36,950 bases of DNA from Thermoproteota archaeon (lineage in GTDB: Archaea > Thermoproteota > Thermoprotei_A > Sulfolobales > Pyrodictiaceae), in assembly GCA_013153105.1 (NCBI GenBank), contig JAADFC010000068.1, positions 1 through 36,950 on the forward strand, in the 5' to 3' direction. The translations under genes were made by a program, and so were the position numbers. Below, in pieces: positions 22,385 through 30,938 of the stretch. Positions within the stretch are counted from its first letter, which is position 1; every line of letters starts with the position of its first letter. The notes beneath the pieces were generated by a model. That model had not been told where the DNA came from, ran no database searches, and saw only the letters and a program-made list of their open reading frames with translations.

Positions 22385-22433
22385 GGTGTTACTCTTTATC
22401 ATCAAGGTGCCGGGGGGCTTGTGAGGTAACACC
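22385..22433 (+). promoter_or_regulatory. Inverted repeat and TATA box before the TGT-like gene
   Basis: GGTGTTAC (22385-22392) and GTAACACC (22426-22433) form an 8-bp perfect inverted repeat around TCTTTATCATC, which reads as a TATA box at about 22395-22400. The repeat could be an operator or a leader hairpin of the gene starting at 22445. A second TATA-like TTCTTAAAC lies ~45 nt further upstream. Confidence 0.4.
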
Positions 22434-22444
22434 GGAGCTGCGCC

Positions 22445-23629
22445 ATGACTGGCTTCCGCCTCGTCCTGGGAACGCCGATAAACACCACAGTAAAACCATG
22501 GATGTATATGGACGTTGACGCTGTTATGGTCAACAGCTACGACATATTGAAGGCAGGCAGCCTGGACCGGCTGAGGGGCCGCGGCCTCCGCAGGCTCCTC
22601 GGGATCGGCGACGAGGTGGAGCTGTGGATAGACAGTGGCGGCTACCAGTTCCTAAGCAGAGGTATCACGGTCGACCCTCACAAGATAGCCAGGGTTTACC
22701 GGGAGGTTGACGCGGACTATTACATAAGCCTGGACTACCCCCCGGGTCCGCGTGATGACGCAGACCTTAGAGCCATGAAGATAGCGAAGAGCATAAACAA
22801 CTTCATGACCATGAGGAGCGTGTTACGCGACCATGTAGAGGAGGGCAGACTCGTCCCCGTGTTCCATATAGCGACAAGTGAGAGTCTCCGCCTACAGCTG
22901 CAAGCCTACGTGCCCCATGCAACAACGGCGGCTGTTGGAGGGCTTATACCCTACATAATGCAGCAGGCCGGCAACGGCTCCAGGCTGAAGGCGGTGATGT
23001 TCATGGTTCTCATGAGAAAGCTCTGGGAGGGGAGGCTGCATGCTATGGGCCTGGCGAGCGCCGCCATGATACCTCTCCTCAAGAAAATCGATATCGACAG
23101 CGGCGACACACAGACCTGGAGGCTCAAAGCAGCCTACGGCAAGATAATCATACCCGGCCTAGGGGAGCGCCACATCTCCGGCCAGGCGGTGCGTTTCGGG
23201 CCTGCAAAGCTTGTGAGGGAAAGCGAGCTCCGCCTCTACAGGGAATACATAGAGAAGGCTGTCAGCGCCGGGATAATATCGTCCCCCGAGAGCCTCTCGT
23301 CCAGCTTTGAGGAGCGCGCGCTGTTCAACGCGTGGATCCTAGGGCTCGTGGCGGCTAACGGCACCGGCTACAGTGGCGCCAGCCCCGCCTTCGCCAAGCT
23401 CCACCGCGTGGTTGACGCGCTCAACATGCTTCCCCCGAGCAGGCTCGAGGAGTTGTTGGAGATGCTTCTCGAGGGCTCGATGGACTACTCGCAGGCGGTT
23501 AGGACGGTAATGCAGGAGGCTGTGGGCGTAGTCGAGGAGACCAGGAGCCGCGCAGACGAGGGCGTGGAGCTTCACCGGTACCGGGGAGGCTCCACCCTTG
23601 CGGGCACCGTGGAGGGCGCCGGGGCCTAG
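22445..23629 (+). CDS. TGT-fold protein (tRNA-guanine transglycosylase-like, possibly DpdA-like)
   Basis: This 394-residue protein has the hallmarks of the transglycosylase barrel. WIDSGGYQFLS contains the conserved Asp (about D63) of the base-binding DSGGFQ motif. HAMGLASAAMIPLLKKIDIDSG, then DTQTWRLKAAYGK, occupies the place of the nucleophile-Asp region. AAVGGLIPY matches the Gly-rich substrate loop. There is no cysteine anywhere in the protein, so the zinc site of canonical TGTs is missing, as is any PUA domain. It may exchange guanine for a 7-deazaguanine in RNA or DNA, or have another ribosyl-transfer role (inference). ATG 22445 follows GGAGCTGCGCC. Its last four bases overlap the convergent palm-like gene. 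Confidence 0.75.
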   Translation: MTGFRLVLGTPINTTVKPWMYMDVDAVMVNSYDILKAGSLDRLRGRGLRRLLGIGDEVELWIDSGGYQFLSRGITVDPHKIARVYREVDADYYISLDYPPGPRDDADLRAMKIAKSINNFMTMRSVLRDHVEEGRLVPVFHIATSESLRLQLQAYVPHATTAAVGGLIPYIMQQAGNGSRLKAVMFMVLMRKLWEGRLHAMGLASAAMIPLLKKIDIDSGDTQTWRLKAAYGKIIIPGLGERHISGQAVRFGPAKLVRESELRLYREYIEKAVSAGIISSPESLSSSFEERALFNAWILGLVAANGTGYSGASPAFAKLHRVVDALNMLPPSRLEELLEMLLEGSMDYSQAVRTVMQEAVGVVEETRSRADEGVELHRYRGGSTLAGTVEGAGA

Positions 23630-24108
23630 GCTATCACCACCCTGTTCCCCCCGCTCCGCTTCGCCCTCCGCAGCAGGGTTAGGGCGAGGCGCCTGGTAGG
23701 AGTAGCCGTGTAGGCCCTGCGCCGGTCGCCACGCCGCTCCACGAGCCCCACGTACCCGTAGACGGCTACTATGGTTACTCCAACGCCGAGCCTGTTCAGC
23801 TCCTCCCTTATCCGCTCGAGATCTTCCCGCAGCTCCTCCGGCCGCGTCAGCGGGAACTCAACGATAGCCTCCTCAGTACCCCGCTCCTCGTCCAGCCCGT
23901 AGACCAGGTAGCCGCCCCACCTCCTGACTAGCTCCTCCACAAGCCTCGTTAGTAGACCAGTGGCGGGGTTTGGACTGTACTCGCTCCAGCCCCTCTCCTC
24001 CACAACCTCCCCAAACCTATCCAAGTCGATTATCACCACGGTACCCTCGACCAAGCCCCGCCCCGGCGTCTCGATGTATCGTCTGCCCACGGTCTGCTCA
24101 CCCTCCAC
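23626..24108 (-). CDS. Small palm-like domain protein of unknown function
   Basis: This 160-residue protein begins a strand VVIIDLDRFGEVVEE (D28, D30) that resembles the first metal-binding strand of palm/GGDEF-type nucleotidyl cyclases. It is followed by a helix (TGLLTRLVEELVRRW), a hairpin GGYLVYGLDEERGTEEAIVEF, a helix, and a strand VGVTIVAVYGYVG. That beta-alpha-beta-beta-alpha-beta order fits a minimal palm, but the GGDEF or GGDD turn is not present as such, so the assignment is an inference. The C-terminus is basic (RRLALTLLRRAKRSGG). It could be a nucleotide cyclase-like or degenerate regulatory protein. It is divergent from gdhA and touches the TGT-like gene convergently (4-nt overlap). 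The start is ATG 24108. Confidence 0.6.
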   Translation of the reverse strand: MEGEQTVGRRYIETPGRGLVEGTVVIIDLDRFGEVVEERGWSEYSPNPATGLLTRLVEELVRRWGGYLVYGLDEERGTEEAIVEFPLTRPEELREDLERIREELNRLGVGVTIVAVYGYVGLVERRGDRRRAYTATPTRRLALTLLRRAKRSGGNRVVIA

Positions 24109-24120
24109 CGTAAACGCTCA

Positions 24121-24131
24121 TTTTAAATTAA
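24121..24131 (+). promoter_or_regulatory. TATA box of gdhA
   Basis: TTTTAAATTAA stands ~48 nt upstream of the preferred ATG (24174) and predicts a start near 24152. It lies only 13 nt from the start of the divergent palm-like gene, which may use the same AT-rich block. Confidence 0.65.
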
Positions 24132-24173
24132 GCCCGGCCTCCACATATACCCCGTGGAGGTGTGCCGCAGCTT

Positions 24174-25445
24174 ATGCAGGTGAAAGACTCCCGCGTCCTC
24201 CTCCAGGACCAGGAGCGCATCCTCCGTAGGGCAATAGAGCACCTGGGCCTCGGTGACGACGTCTACGAGGCGCTGCGCCACCCCGAACGCGTCATCCAGG
24301 TTAAGATCCCGGTCCGCATGAGCGACGGGAGGGTTAAGGTGTTCATAGGCTGGAGGAGCCAGCATAACAGCGCCCTCGGCCCCTACAAGGGAGGCATAAG
24401 ATTCCACCCGGCAGTGACCATGGAGGAGGTGGAGGCTCTAAGCATGATGATGACCTGGAAGAACGCTCTCGCCGACCTCCCCTACGGCGGCGGCAAGGGC
24501 GGCGTCCGCGTCGACCCCCACGCCTTGAGTCCTAGCGAGCTCGAGCAGCTGTCCAGGGGGTACATAAGGATGCTCTACAAGTACATAGGCCCCGACACCG
24601 ACATACCAGCACCCGACGTCTACACCAACCCCCAGATAATGGCGTGGATGTTCGACGAGTACTACAGGATAACCGGCGAGAACCAGTTCGCTATGATAAC
24701 TGGCAAGCCGAAGCAGCTCGGCGGCCTCGAGGCCAGGATAATAGCTACAGGGTTCGGCACGGCGGTAGCGGCGAGGGAGGTAGCCAAGAAGCTCTGGGGC
24801 GGCCTTGAGGGTAAGACGGTGGCGGTGCAAGGCTACGGCAACGCAGGCTACTACGCTGCAAAGTTCCTCCACGAAATGGGGGCTATCATAGTAGCTGTGA
24901 GCGACAGCCGCGGCGGCATCTACAGCTCGAAGGGCCTCAACCCTGACGAGGTTAAGAAAGTGAAAAACATGAAGGGCAGCGTGATATTCTACGAGAAGGC
25001 CGAGAAGAGGATAACCAACGAGGAGCTACTCGAGCTCGACGTCGACATCCTGGTGCCAGCGGCTATAGAGGATGTGATAACCAGTGAAAACATGGAGAGG
25101 ATAAAGGCTAGGATGATAGTCGAAGCCGCCAACGGCCCCGTGACACCCGAGGCCGACGTGTACCTCTCTACGAAGAAGGGCGTGGTGATAGTCCCGGACA
25201 TACTGGCCAACGCTGGAGGAGTGATAATGAGCCATATAGAGTGGATGAACAACCGCATAGGCGGCTACATCTCCGAGGAAGAGGCGAAGCGCAGGCTCGA
25301 GGAGAAGATGAGCCATAACACTAGACGCGTATGGGACTTCTGGCACAGCGAGATGGACCCGTCAAAGCATACCATGAGAGATGCCGCCTACGCGCTTGCC
25401 GTAAAGAAGGTTGTGGAGGCTATGAGGCTCCGCGGCCAGCTTTAG
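24174..25445 (+). CDS. gdhA: Glutamate dehydrogenase
   Basis: The enzyme interconverts glutamate and 2-oxoglutarate plus ammonia, a link between carbon and nitrogen metabolism. Family marks are [19 protein letters not shown] and [18 protein letters not shown] with the catalytic and substrate-binding Lys residues. [19 protein letters not shown], the Rossmann loop [17 protein letters not shown], and [16 protein letters not shown] follow. The length of 423 residues fits hexameric archaeal GDHs. The track starts at GTG 24162, but GGAGGTG overlaps that codon and is ideally spaced for the ATG at 24174 ([10 protein letters not shown]). The cofactor (NAD or NADP) is not decided here. The stop overlaps the convergent glyoxylate reductase by 4 nt. 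Confidence 0.97.
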   Translation: MQVKDSRVLLQDQERILRRAIEHLGLGDDVYEALRHPERVIQVKIPVRMSDGRVKVFIGWRSQHNSALGPYKGGIRFHPAVTMEEVEALSMMMTWKNALADLPYGGGKGGVRVDPHALSPSELEQLSRGYIRMLYKYIGPDTDIPAPDVYTNPQIMAWMFDEYYRITGENQFAMITGKPKQLGGLEARIIATGFGTAVAAREVAKKLWGGLEGKTVAVQGYGNAGYYAAKFLHEMGAIIVAVSDSRGGIYSSKGLNPDEVKKVKNMKGSVIFYEKAEKRITNEELLELDVDILVPAAIEDVITSENMERIKARMIVEAANGPVTPEADVYLSTKKGVVIVPDILANAGGVIMSHIEWMNNRIGGYISEEEAKRRLEEKMSHNTRRVWDFWHSEMDPSKHTMRDAAYALAVKKVVEAMRLRGQL

Positions 25446-26467
25446 CCCTCGAAGCCAGGCCTCCTCTTTTCGACGACCTCCCTGTTCACCAGGTTCGGCG
25501 GCACTTCCCCGCGCTTGAAGGCGAGGAGGTTTTCGAGTACCGCGCATGTCATCGCTTCGCGGGCCTCCCTGGTTGCGCTGCCGATGTGTGGTGCTAGCAC
25601 CACGTTATCGAGCTTGGTTAGCGGGTGCTCGGGCGGCAGGGGCTCCACGTGGAAGACGTCTAGGCCGGCCGCTGCTATCCAGCCTTCGCGCAGGGCTTTC
25701 ACTAGAGCGTCGGGGTCTACGACGGCGCCCCTCGCCGTGTTTACCAGGATTGCAGTGGGCTTCATCATGCGGAGCTCGCGCTCGCCTATCATACCCCTCG
25801 TCTCCGGTGTTAGGGGCACGTGGAGGCTCACAATGTCAGACTCTCTTAGCAGCTCCTCGAGGCTCACGTATCTGGCGTTGAGCTCCTGCTCTACCTCCCT
25901 GGGTGCGCGCCTGCGGCTATAGTAGAGCACCTTCATGCCGAAGCCTTTGGCGCCTATCCTGGCTACTGCCCTGCCTATCCTGCCGAAGCCTATTATGCCG
26001 AGTGTCTTGCCGCGGAGCTCCATGCCGAGGAACAGCTCTGGGTGCCAGCCTGTGCCGCTGCGGTACCACTCGCCGCTCCTAACGTAGCGGTCGGCCTTGA
26101 CTAGGTGCCTCGCAGCGGCTAGTATCAGGGCCCAGGTCAGCTCTGCTGTCGCCTCTGTCAGCACGTCAGGAGTGTTAGTCACGTATATCCCGTGCCTCGT
26201 CGCGCAGTCAACGTCTATATTATCGTAGCCCACCGCGTACTGGGATATTATCCGGAGCCTGCCCCGCGCCCCCGCAACGATCACCTCGCAGTCTATCCTG
26301 TCTGTAAGCAGGGAGACCATGGCATCGTAGTGGGGGGCCTTCTCTACGAGGACCTCGTGGGGCGGGTGCCGCCACTCGGGCCACACGTCCGCGTTGAACT
26401 CTTCGAGCATACGCTTGAAGCAGGGGCCCGGAAGCCTCCGTGTCACGAAGAGCCGCGGCTTACCCAC
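25442..26467 (-). CDS. gyaR: Glyoxylate/hydroxypyruvate reductase-like D-2-hydroxyacid dehydrogenase
   Basis: This 341-residue NAD(P)-dependent enzyme reduces 2-oxoacids such as glyoxylate to the D-hydroxyacid. It contains the dinucleotide loop [17 protein letters not shown], the catalytic Arg in [11 protein letters not shown], the Glu in [16 protein letters not shown], and the His in [15 protein letters not shown]. '[20 protein letters not shown]' and '[15 protein letters not shown]' match archaeal glyoxylate reductases; phosphoglycerate dehydrogenase is less likely because the C-terminal ACT domain is absent. Start GTG 26467 follows GGGGAGGATT. A TATA-like GGATAAAAG lies about 85 nt upstream, at the end of the next gene. 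It converges on gdhA. Confidence 0.93.
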   Translation of the reverse strand: MGKPRLFVTRRLPGPCFKRMLEEFNADVWPEWRHPPHEVLVEKAPHYDAMVSLLTDRIDCEVIVAGARGRLRIISQYAVGYDNIDVDCATRHGIYVTNTPDVLTEATAELTWALILAAARHLVKADRYVRSGEWYRSGTGWHPELFLGMELRGKTLGIIGFGRIGRAVARIGAKGFGMKVLYYSRRRAPREVEQELNARYVSLEELLRESDIVSLHVPLTPETRGMIGERELRMMKPTAILVNTARGAVVDPDALVKALREGWIAAAGLDVFHVEPLPPEHPLTKLDNVVLAPHIGSATREAREAMTCAVLENLLAFKRGEVPPNLVNREVVEKRRPGFEG

Positions 26468-26558
26468 AATCCTCCCCTCCCGGCCGGGCTGTGTGAGCCC
26501 TCACAACGGGCAGAGGAAGCCGTCCTCTGGCCTGTGAAACCTGCACGGTGGCGGGCTT

Positions 26559-27458
26559 TTATCCGGGCCCCTCCGCCGGCCGAATGTAGCCCCCATGGTC
26601 CGGCACAACCACGCGTAGACCGCCACACCACTCTTCCACCTCCCCGGCAACATCTACGTGCATGCCCACAGGTAGCTCGGTGTAGCGGAGACGCCAGCTC
26701 GCGACCAGCGCCGCCCCTCCCCCGCGGAGGCAGAGGGTATAGAGAACGGGTAGCGTGTACAATGTGCCTCCGCAGATTACACCTTCAAGCCTAGCACGGC
26801 CGAGGAGGCGTATGGGGCCGCAGCGGCTGGGGCGGATACAGTGGACCAGACGGACATTGTACTCGTATCCCCTATAGATCCCGATGAGCAGCCGGCCCCT
26901 CTGCACGCTGCGGGCGAGCTTCACGTCGCTGCTACTCCACCCGTGGCCTCTCGGCGGCGCGGGCGAGGTGACGCCCTCCCTGCGGAGCTCGCCGAGCAGC
27001 CTGTATACCCGCTCGACGTCACGCGGCCCGTACACGACGAGGTCCATGTCGCCGGCGGTGGCAGCACCATAGGCAAGCCCCCCGGAGACGCCGACGAGGC
27101 CCCTGCGGGTGGCAGAGGCCAGCGTCTCCAGCAGCTCGAGGGCCGCCCTGCAGAGCCCGGTGGTGCAGCCCCGCAGCCTCCGGGCGGCCTCCCAGGGGGC
27201 CACAAGCTCAACAGCGGCGGGGTCCACCAGGCCAGCCTTGCGCCCGCCGAGGCAGGGGCTCGGTTTTACCCGGAAGCCGTCGCCGAGCCGGGAGGCTATC
27301 CGGAGGGCCTCCCCGAGGCTCCAGGTCTTCCGCCCCTCAATGACGCGTGGAACCGCAAACAGCTCGGGCAGCGGGTGCATGCACCCCTTCACAAAACCTA
27401 TCAGGCGGCCGCCCGCGCTGCGGAAGAGCCAGCCCTCGACGGCGGCCGCCGCATCCAT
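26559..27458 (-). CDS. Predicted nucleotidyltransferase (pol-beta superfamily)
   Basis: This 299-residue protein contains a pol-beta-type nucleotidyltransferase segment, VGVSGGLAYGAATAGDMDLVVYG, at about residues 120-142. It has a Gly-Ser-like turn and the metal-binding Asp-x-Asp. A second acidic strand may lie in YEYNVRLVHCI. It resembles the archaeal predicted nucleotidyltransferases of COG1665, in which an N-terminal part like 'FVKGCMHPLPELFAVPRV' precedes the catalytic domain. The substrate is unknown. It starts at ATG 27458, 16 nt after the stop of the upstream unknown, so the two probably form an operon. The 91-nt gap downstream holds the glyoxylate reductase promoter. Confidence 0.75.
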   Translation of the reverse strand: MDAAAAVEGWLFRSAGGRLIGFVKGCMHPLPELFAVPRVIEGRKTWSLGEALRIASRLGDGFRVKPSPCLGGRKAGLVDPAAVELVAPWEAARRLRGCTTGLCRAALELLETLASATRRGLVGVSGGLAYGAATAGDMDLVVYGPRDVERVYRLLGELRREGVTSPAPPRGHGWSSSDVKLARSVQRGRLLIGIYRGYEYNVRLVHCIRPSRCGPIRLLGRARLEGVICGGTLYTLPVLYTLCLRGGGAALVASWRLRYTELPVGMHVDVAGEVEEWCGGLRVVVPDHGGYIRPAEGPG

Positions 27459-27474
27459 GCAGCTCCCCGCGGGG

Positions 27475-28017
27475 CTAGAGCCTGGCGCACTCGGGGGCCT
27501 CGCGCCTAGCGCAGACCTGTGCAGCCTCAGCGGTCTTCCTAACCGCGTTGCCTACGAAGCGTAGTATGTAGATTATCTGGGGTAGCTCCCTGACTACCTC
27601 CTCGCGGTTGGTGGTGCTGAACTCCTTGCAGTAGCTCCACTTGCATATCCTAACCTTGGCGGCGTCAGCCTCCATCCTCACGTGGTCCCTGTGGAAGAAC
27701 AGGCGGCCACCCTCGAACCTTATGACGGTCTCCGGGCGGAGCCTCACGACGACAACGCCACCGTCGCCGCCTACTATCCTCCAGGTGGTGCACACTGAGG
27801 CTACACGCCCACCAGCGCCTACGTTTTCGCCCACACACTTCAGCCTCTGAAGCGTCGCCGCCAGCGTGTCCAGCAGGTCGGCGACGACGTAGAGGGTGTT
27901 GTTAGCCCGGTTCTCGGCGAGGCTCTCAGCAGGGCGTATGGCCGACCTTATCCGGTTGGCTATAGCAGCCACGCCGGCAGCAGCCGCCTCCAAGGCGTCC
28001 AGGGCCATCAGAGCCAC
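27475..28017 (-). CDS. Hypothetical protein
   Basis: This 180-residue protein is not recognised. It starts with a long Ala-rich helix (ALDALEAAAAGVAAIANRIRSAIRPAESLAE) and continues as a helix through NNTLYVVADLLDTLAATLQRL. A strand-rich middle follows, GGVVVVRLRPETVIRFEGGRLFFHRDHVRME, then a Cys-containing ICKWSYCKEFSTTNREEVVREL and a closing helix. No signal peptide is evident. It lies 16 nt upstream of the predicted nucleotidyltransferase on the same strand, which suggests an operon. A TATA-like TTTTTAGAGC at about 28074-28083 (minus) gives a leader of ~33 nt. Confidence 0.55.
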   Translation of the reverse strand: MALMALDALEAAAAGVAAIANRIRSAIRPAESLAENRANNTLYVVADLLDTLAATLQRLKCVGENVGAGGRVASVCTTWRIVGGDGGVVVVRLRPETVIRFEGGRLFFHRDHVRMEADAAKVRICKWSYCKEFSTTNREEVVRELPQIIYILRFVGNAVRKTAEAAQVCARREAPECARL

Positions 28018-28186
28018 CCCTCCCCGTGCCGAGCATCATACCCTCGGGGCTCCGCCGCCACGGCATCCTTGCTCTAAAAAGCGTAGTGACACCGGCGTGA
28101 GCCCGCCCCGGCTGCGACGCGGATATCCGAGGCGGCCCAGCGCCCCCTGAAGGGAGGCGAAAGCCCGGTGAGGGTGCAATCAAGCT

Positions 28187-30373
28187 ATGGCGGGGAGGGG
28201 AGGGCCGGGAATAGCTAGCCTCGACCAGGTGCCCGGCGTCGGCGAGAAGGTGAGGGAGAAGCTTGTAGAGCACTTCGGCTCCGAGCAGGAGGCGGTGAAA
28301 GCCATAGTAGAGGCCAGAGTCGACGAGCTAGCAGAGGCCCTCGGCTCGTACAGGAAGGCAGTACGCCTGATACAAGCTGCGCGCGCCTCCATGGAAGGCT
28401 TCTCCCCCGCGGAGATGTTCGGGACGCCGGACGCTCGAAGGCTCTTCGAGAAACTCGTCGAGACGCTGGCCTCCAGCGCCCACAGCCGCCCTGCGAGGGT
28501 AGAGCTTGAAACGTTGACACCAGCGCCCCGAAGAGTGTGGACATGGGACTTCTGCAGGCCAAGCTGCCCCGCCGAGCCCTCGGAGAAGCTGGCCGCCGCG
28601 CTGGCCAGCGTGTCGTGGCCGAGGCTCCCCAGGAGACTGCACGCGGAAGCTCTCATCGTGGCGCCGCCGGGCGGCGGAGAGGCGGCGAGGCGGGCGGCGG
28701 CGGAGCGGGGCATCGTGGCCGAGGTCGTGGAGGCGGAGGTGTACGAGTGCAGCGGTCAGCCAGCATTAGTGTTGCCCGGCGTAGAGGTGGCCGGCGAGGG
28801 CCCCTGCATTGTGGCTCGCGAGCCTAGCCCCTGGCTGGCCGCCCCGAAGGCGGTGCTCGACGCGGTCCTGGCCAACAGGGCGGTCTACGAGGCGCTCATA
28901 CTGCTGGCCGAGGAGGCTCCGTGCGTGGCAGAGAGGGCCTCCAAGGCCGTGGGCGCTGAGAGGCTCGCCGACATTGTCAACGCTGCCCGCCGCCTGCTCG
29001 AGATAGCAGCGGTGCACGCTGGAGGCCGTTACAGCAGCGAGCACGCCGATGCGGTCGAGAGGCTTCGCAAGCTGGACTCGCTGGTTAGCGACCTCGAGGT
29101 CTGGGTCAACGAGGAGGTGAAGAGAAGGCTGTCCGAGAGGGAGCTGAGGCTCTCGGCGGCGCAGCTGCTGAGCCTCCTGGAGTCGATAGAGGAGGGCTCC
29201 CTGCGGCTGCCACCGGAGATAGAGGAGGTCTTCGAGGAGGTCGCGCTCGAGGCCGAGGAGAGGCTGGCCAGGGAGCTGGGCCTCGACGTCGAGCACGCCA
29301 GGCTCGTCTCCGGGCTGGTGGAGCCGCAGCCCCGCCTCCCCCTGAGCCTCCGCCAGGACCGCGTGGAGGCTCTTCGAAGAGCCCTCGCGGCCAGGGCGGA
29401 GGCGCTCCGCTTCCAGACCGCCTCCAGGCTTGCAGAGGAGGCGTGGCGCCTCCTCCCCCTCACGCGTATCATGTTCCGCGTAGTAGTATGGGCCGACAAG
29501 TACTTCGCATGTATAAAGTACAGGGAGCTCGTGGCGGCCGGGGAGACCAGGCAAGTTGAAGGTGGAGCCCTAGGCGTCGCCGTCCGCGGCGGCCGCGAGG
29601 TAGAGCTAGCACGCCGCCTCGGCCCGGACTCGGTCGAGCCCGTAGACTATGTCATAGGCTGCACACCCTTCCGGCCGGAGGGCACGTCCTGCGAGCCGGT
29701 AGCGATACTCACCGGGGCCAACAGTGGCGGGAAGACAACACTGCTAAGACTCGTAGCCGAGACCGTGCTGGCCGCCCACGCGGGGATACCCGCGCCCGCT
29801 GCCGAGGCGTGGGTTTCTGGCTTCGACCGTGTCTACTACATATCCAAGCCTACGGGCATGCTCTCCGCAGGAGCCCTGGAGACTCTGCTGCGGAAGCTGG
29901 CCGAGATAGTGAGAGAGGCCAGGAGGAAGCGCATCCTAGTCCTGGTCGACGAGTTCGAGGCCGTGACAGAGGCCCAGGCGGCGGCCAGGATTGTAGCGGC
30001 CCTAGCTGAGACCCTGATAGGCTCGGGGAACGCCGTAGCAGTGATAGTGAGCCACATGGCTGACGAGATACTCTCGGCCCTGCCTCCCGAGCTCCGGTCG
30101 AAGGTGAGGGTGGACGGCATAGAGGCGCTGGGCCTCGACGAGAACTACAACCTGATAGTACGGCGCAGCCCACGCTTCAGCTACCACGCCCGCTCCACGC
30201 CGGAGCTAGTGGTGCGCAGGCTCCTACACCGGGCGCCGCGCGGCGAGAAGAGCTTCTACGAGAAGCTCCTCACCGCCTTCCAGGCCCGCGAAGCCCCTCC
30301 CCCTGATAAGCTCCCTCATACAAGCCCCCAGGCTCCCCTCCAACCCGCAGGAAGACGAGCTGCGCGATCCTAG
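28187..30373 (+). CDS. MutS-family ATPase with N-terminal HhH domain (archaeal MutS5/MutS2-like)
   Basis: This is a 728-residue protein. Residues ~12-60 form helix-hairpin-helix DNA-binding motifs (LDQVPGVGEKVREKLVEHFG, then ELAEALGSYRKAVRLI). The centre is a long helical lever/clamp with coiled-coil character. The C-terminal ATPase has Walker A AILTGANSGGKTTLLRL at ~508, Walker B ILVLVDEFEAVTE at ~582 and the late His in VIVSHMADE. The mismatch-recognition and connector domains of MutS1 are absent, as is an Smr nuclease, so this is an archaeal MutS paralogue acting on branched DNA or recombination intermediates, not classical mismatch repair (inference). The last ~26 residues are low-complexity and overlap dut; the true end may be less conserved there. 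The start is ATG 28187. Confidence 0.88.
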   Translation: MAGRGGPGIASLDQVPGVGEKVREKLVEHFGSEQEAVKAIVEARVDELAEALGSYRKAVRLIQAARASMEGFSPAEMFGTPDARRLFEKLVETLASSAHSRPARVELETLTPAPRRVWTWDFCRPSCPAEPSEKLAAALASVSWPRLPRRLHAEALIVAPPGGGEAARRAAAERGIVAEVVEAEVYECSGQPALVLPGVEVAGEGPCIVAREPSPWLAAPKAVLDAVLANRAVYEALILLAEEAPCVAERASKAVGAERLADIVNAARRLLEIAAVHAGGRYSSEHADAVERLRKLDSLVSDLEVWVNEEVKRRLSERELRLSAAQLLSLLESIEEGSLRLPPEIEEVFEEVALEAEERLARELGLDVEHARLVSGLVEPQPRLPLSLRQDRVEALRRALAARAEALRFQTASRLAEEAWRLLPLTRIMFRVVVWADKYFACIKYRELVAAGETRQVEGGALGVAVRGGREVELARRLGPDSVEPVDYVIGCTPFRPEGTSCEPVAILTGANSGGKTTLLRLVAETVLAAHAGIPAPAAEAWVSGFDRVYYISKPTGMLSAGALETLLRKLAEIVREARRKRILVLVDEFEAVTEAQAAARIVAALAETLIGSGNAVAVIVSHMADEILSALPPELRSKVRVDGIEALGLDENYNLIVRRSPRFSYHARSTPELVVRRLLHRAPRGEKSFYEKLLTAFQAREAPPPDKLPHTSPQAPLQPAGRRAARS

Positions 30374-30794
30374 CGCCCCGCTCCAGCTCCACCCCATGCA
30401 TGTTGAACACGGCCAGGAGCGCCTCCCCCCGCCCACGGTAGCCCGGGTCCCAGACGGCACACAGTACAGACGCGCCCATCCTCAACAGGCTGCTCCTCGG
30501 GAAGCAGAGCCCCACCGCGCCCGAGGGGACGGTAACCGCGTCCATGAAACGTATGCGATAGTAGCCGGGGCCGAGCCTGTACCAGCCATCCACAGGCTCC
30601 ACCGGCCTCCCCCCGGGCCTAACCCTTGCCTCGACACCCAGCCTCCCAGCTTCCACCAGCTCCTCCACAACGTCAAGCCGCAGGTCAACACCGGCCGGCT
30701 GCACCTGCACAGCCGAGACCTGGTCCCCGAGAAGCCCCGCGGCCAGCCACCCCGGGAGAACAGTCACGACCCACGCCACCCCCGGCAGGCCCAT
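30270..30794 (-). CDS. dut: dUTPase (deoxyuridine 5'-triphosphate nucleotidohydrolase)
   Basis: This trimeric dUTPase/dCTP-deaminase-fold protein removes dUTP from the nucleotide pool and makes dUMP. Motifs are visible: AVGLCFPRSSLLRMGA (motif 2), AVWDPGYRGRGEALLAVFN with Asp-x-Gly-Tyr-Arg-Gly (motif 3), GARIAQLVFLRV (motif 4), and the archaeal-type tail LYEGAYQGEG. The track ORF begins at 31097, but its first 101 residues are not homologous. ATG 30794 (MGLPGVAWVV), after GGGAGGG, gives 174 residues, near the family's length. Its 3' end overlaps the convergent mutS-like gene by 104 nt. It is divergent from the PTPS-like gene. Confidence 0.9.
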   Translation of the reverse strand: MGLPGVAWVVTVLPGWLAAGLLGDQVSAVQVQPAGVDLRLDVVEELVEAGRLGVEARVRPGGRPVEPVDGWYRLGPGYYRIRFMDAVTVPSGAVGLCFPRSSLLRMGASVLCAVWDPGYRGRGEALLAVFNMHGVELERGARIAQLVFLRVGGEPGGLYEGAYQGEGLRGPGRR

Positions 30795-30938
30795 CCAGCC
30801 CTCCCACGCTGGAAGGCTGGAGGCGCGGTGACACCGCAGGCTCCTCCAGGGAGGCTCCGTGTGGCTTGAAGCTCCCGCAGCCCCGCGGGGCAGCAGCCCG
30901 AGGCCCGGGCTGAGGTGCAGCGCCCCGGGGTGCCGTCC

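Noticed and set aside
22385-22410. TTGATGA on the minus strand as a C box
   Set aside because: No D box (CTGA) at suitable distance; the AT-rich block is better explained as a TATA box on the plus strand.
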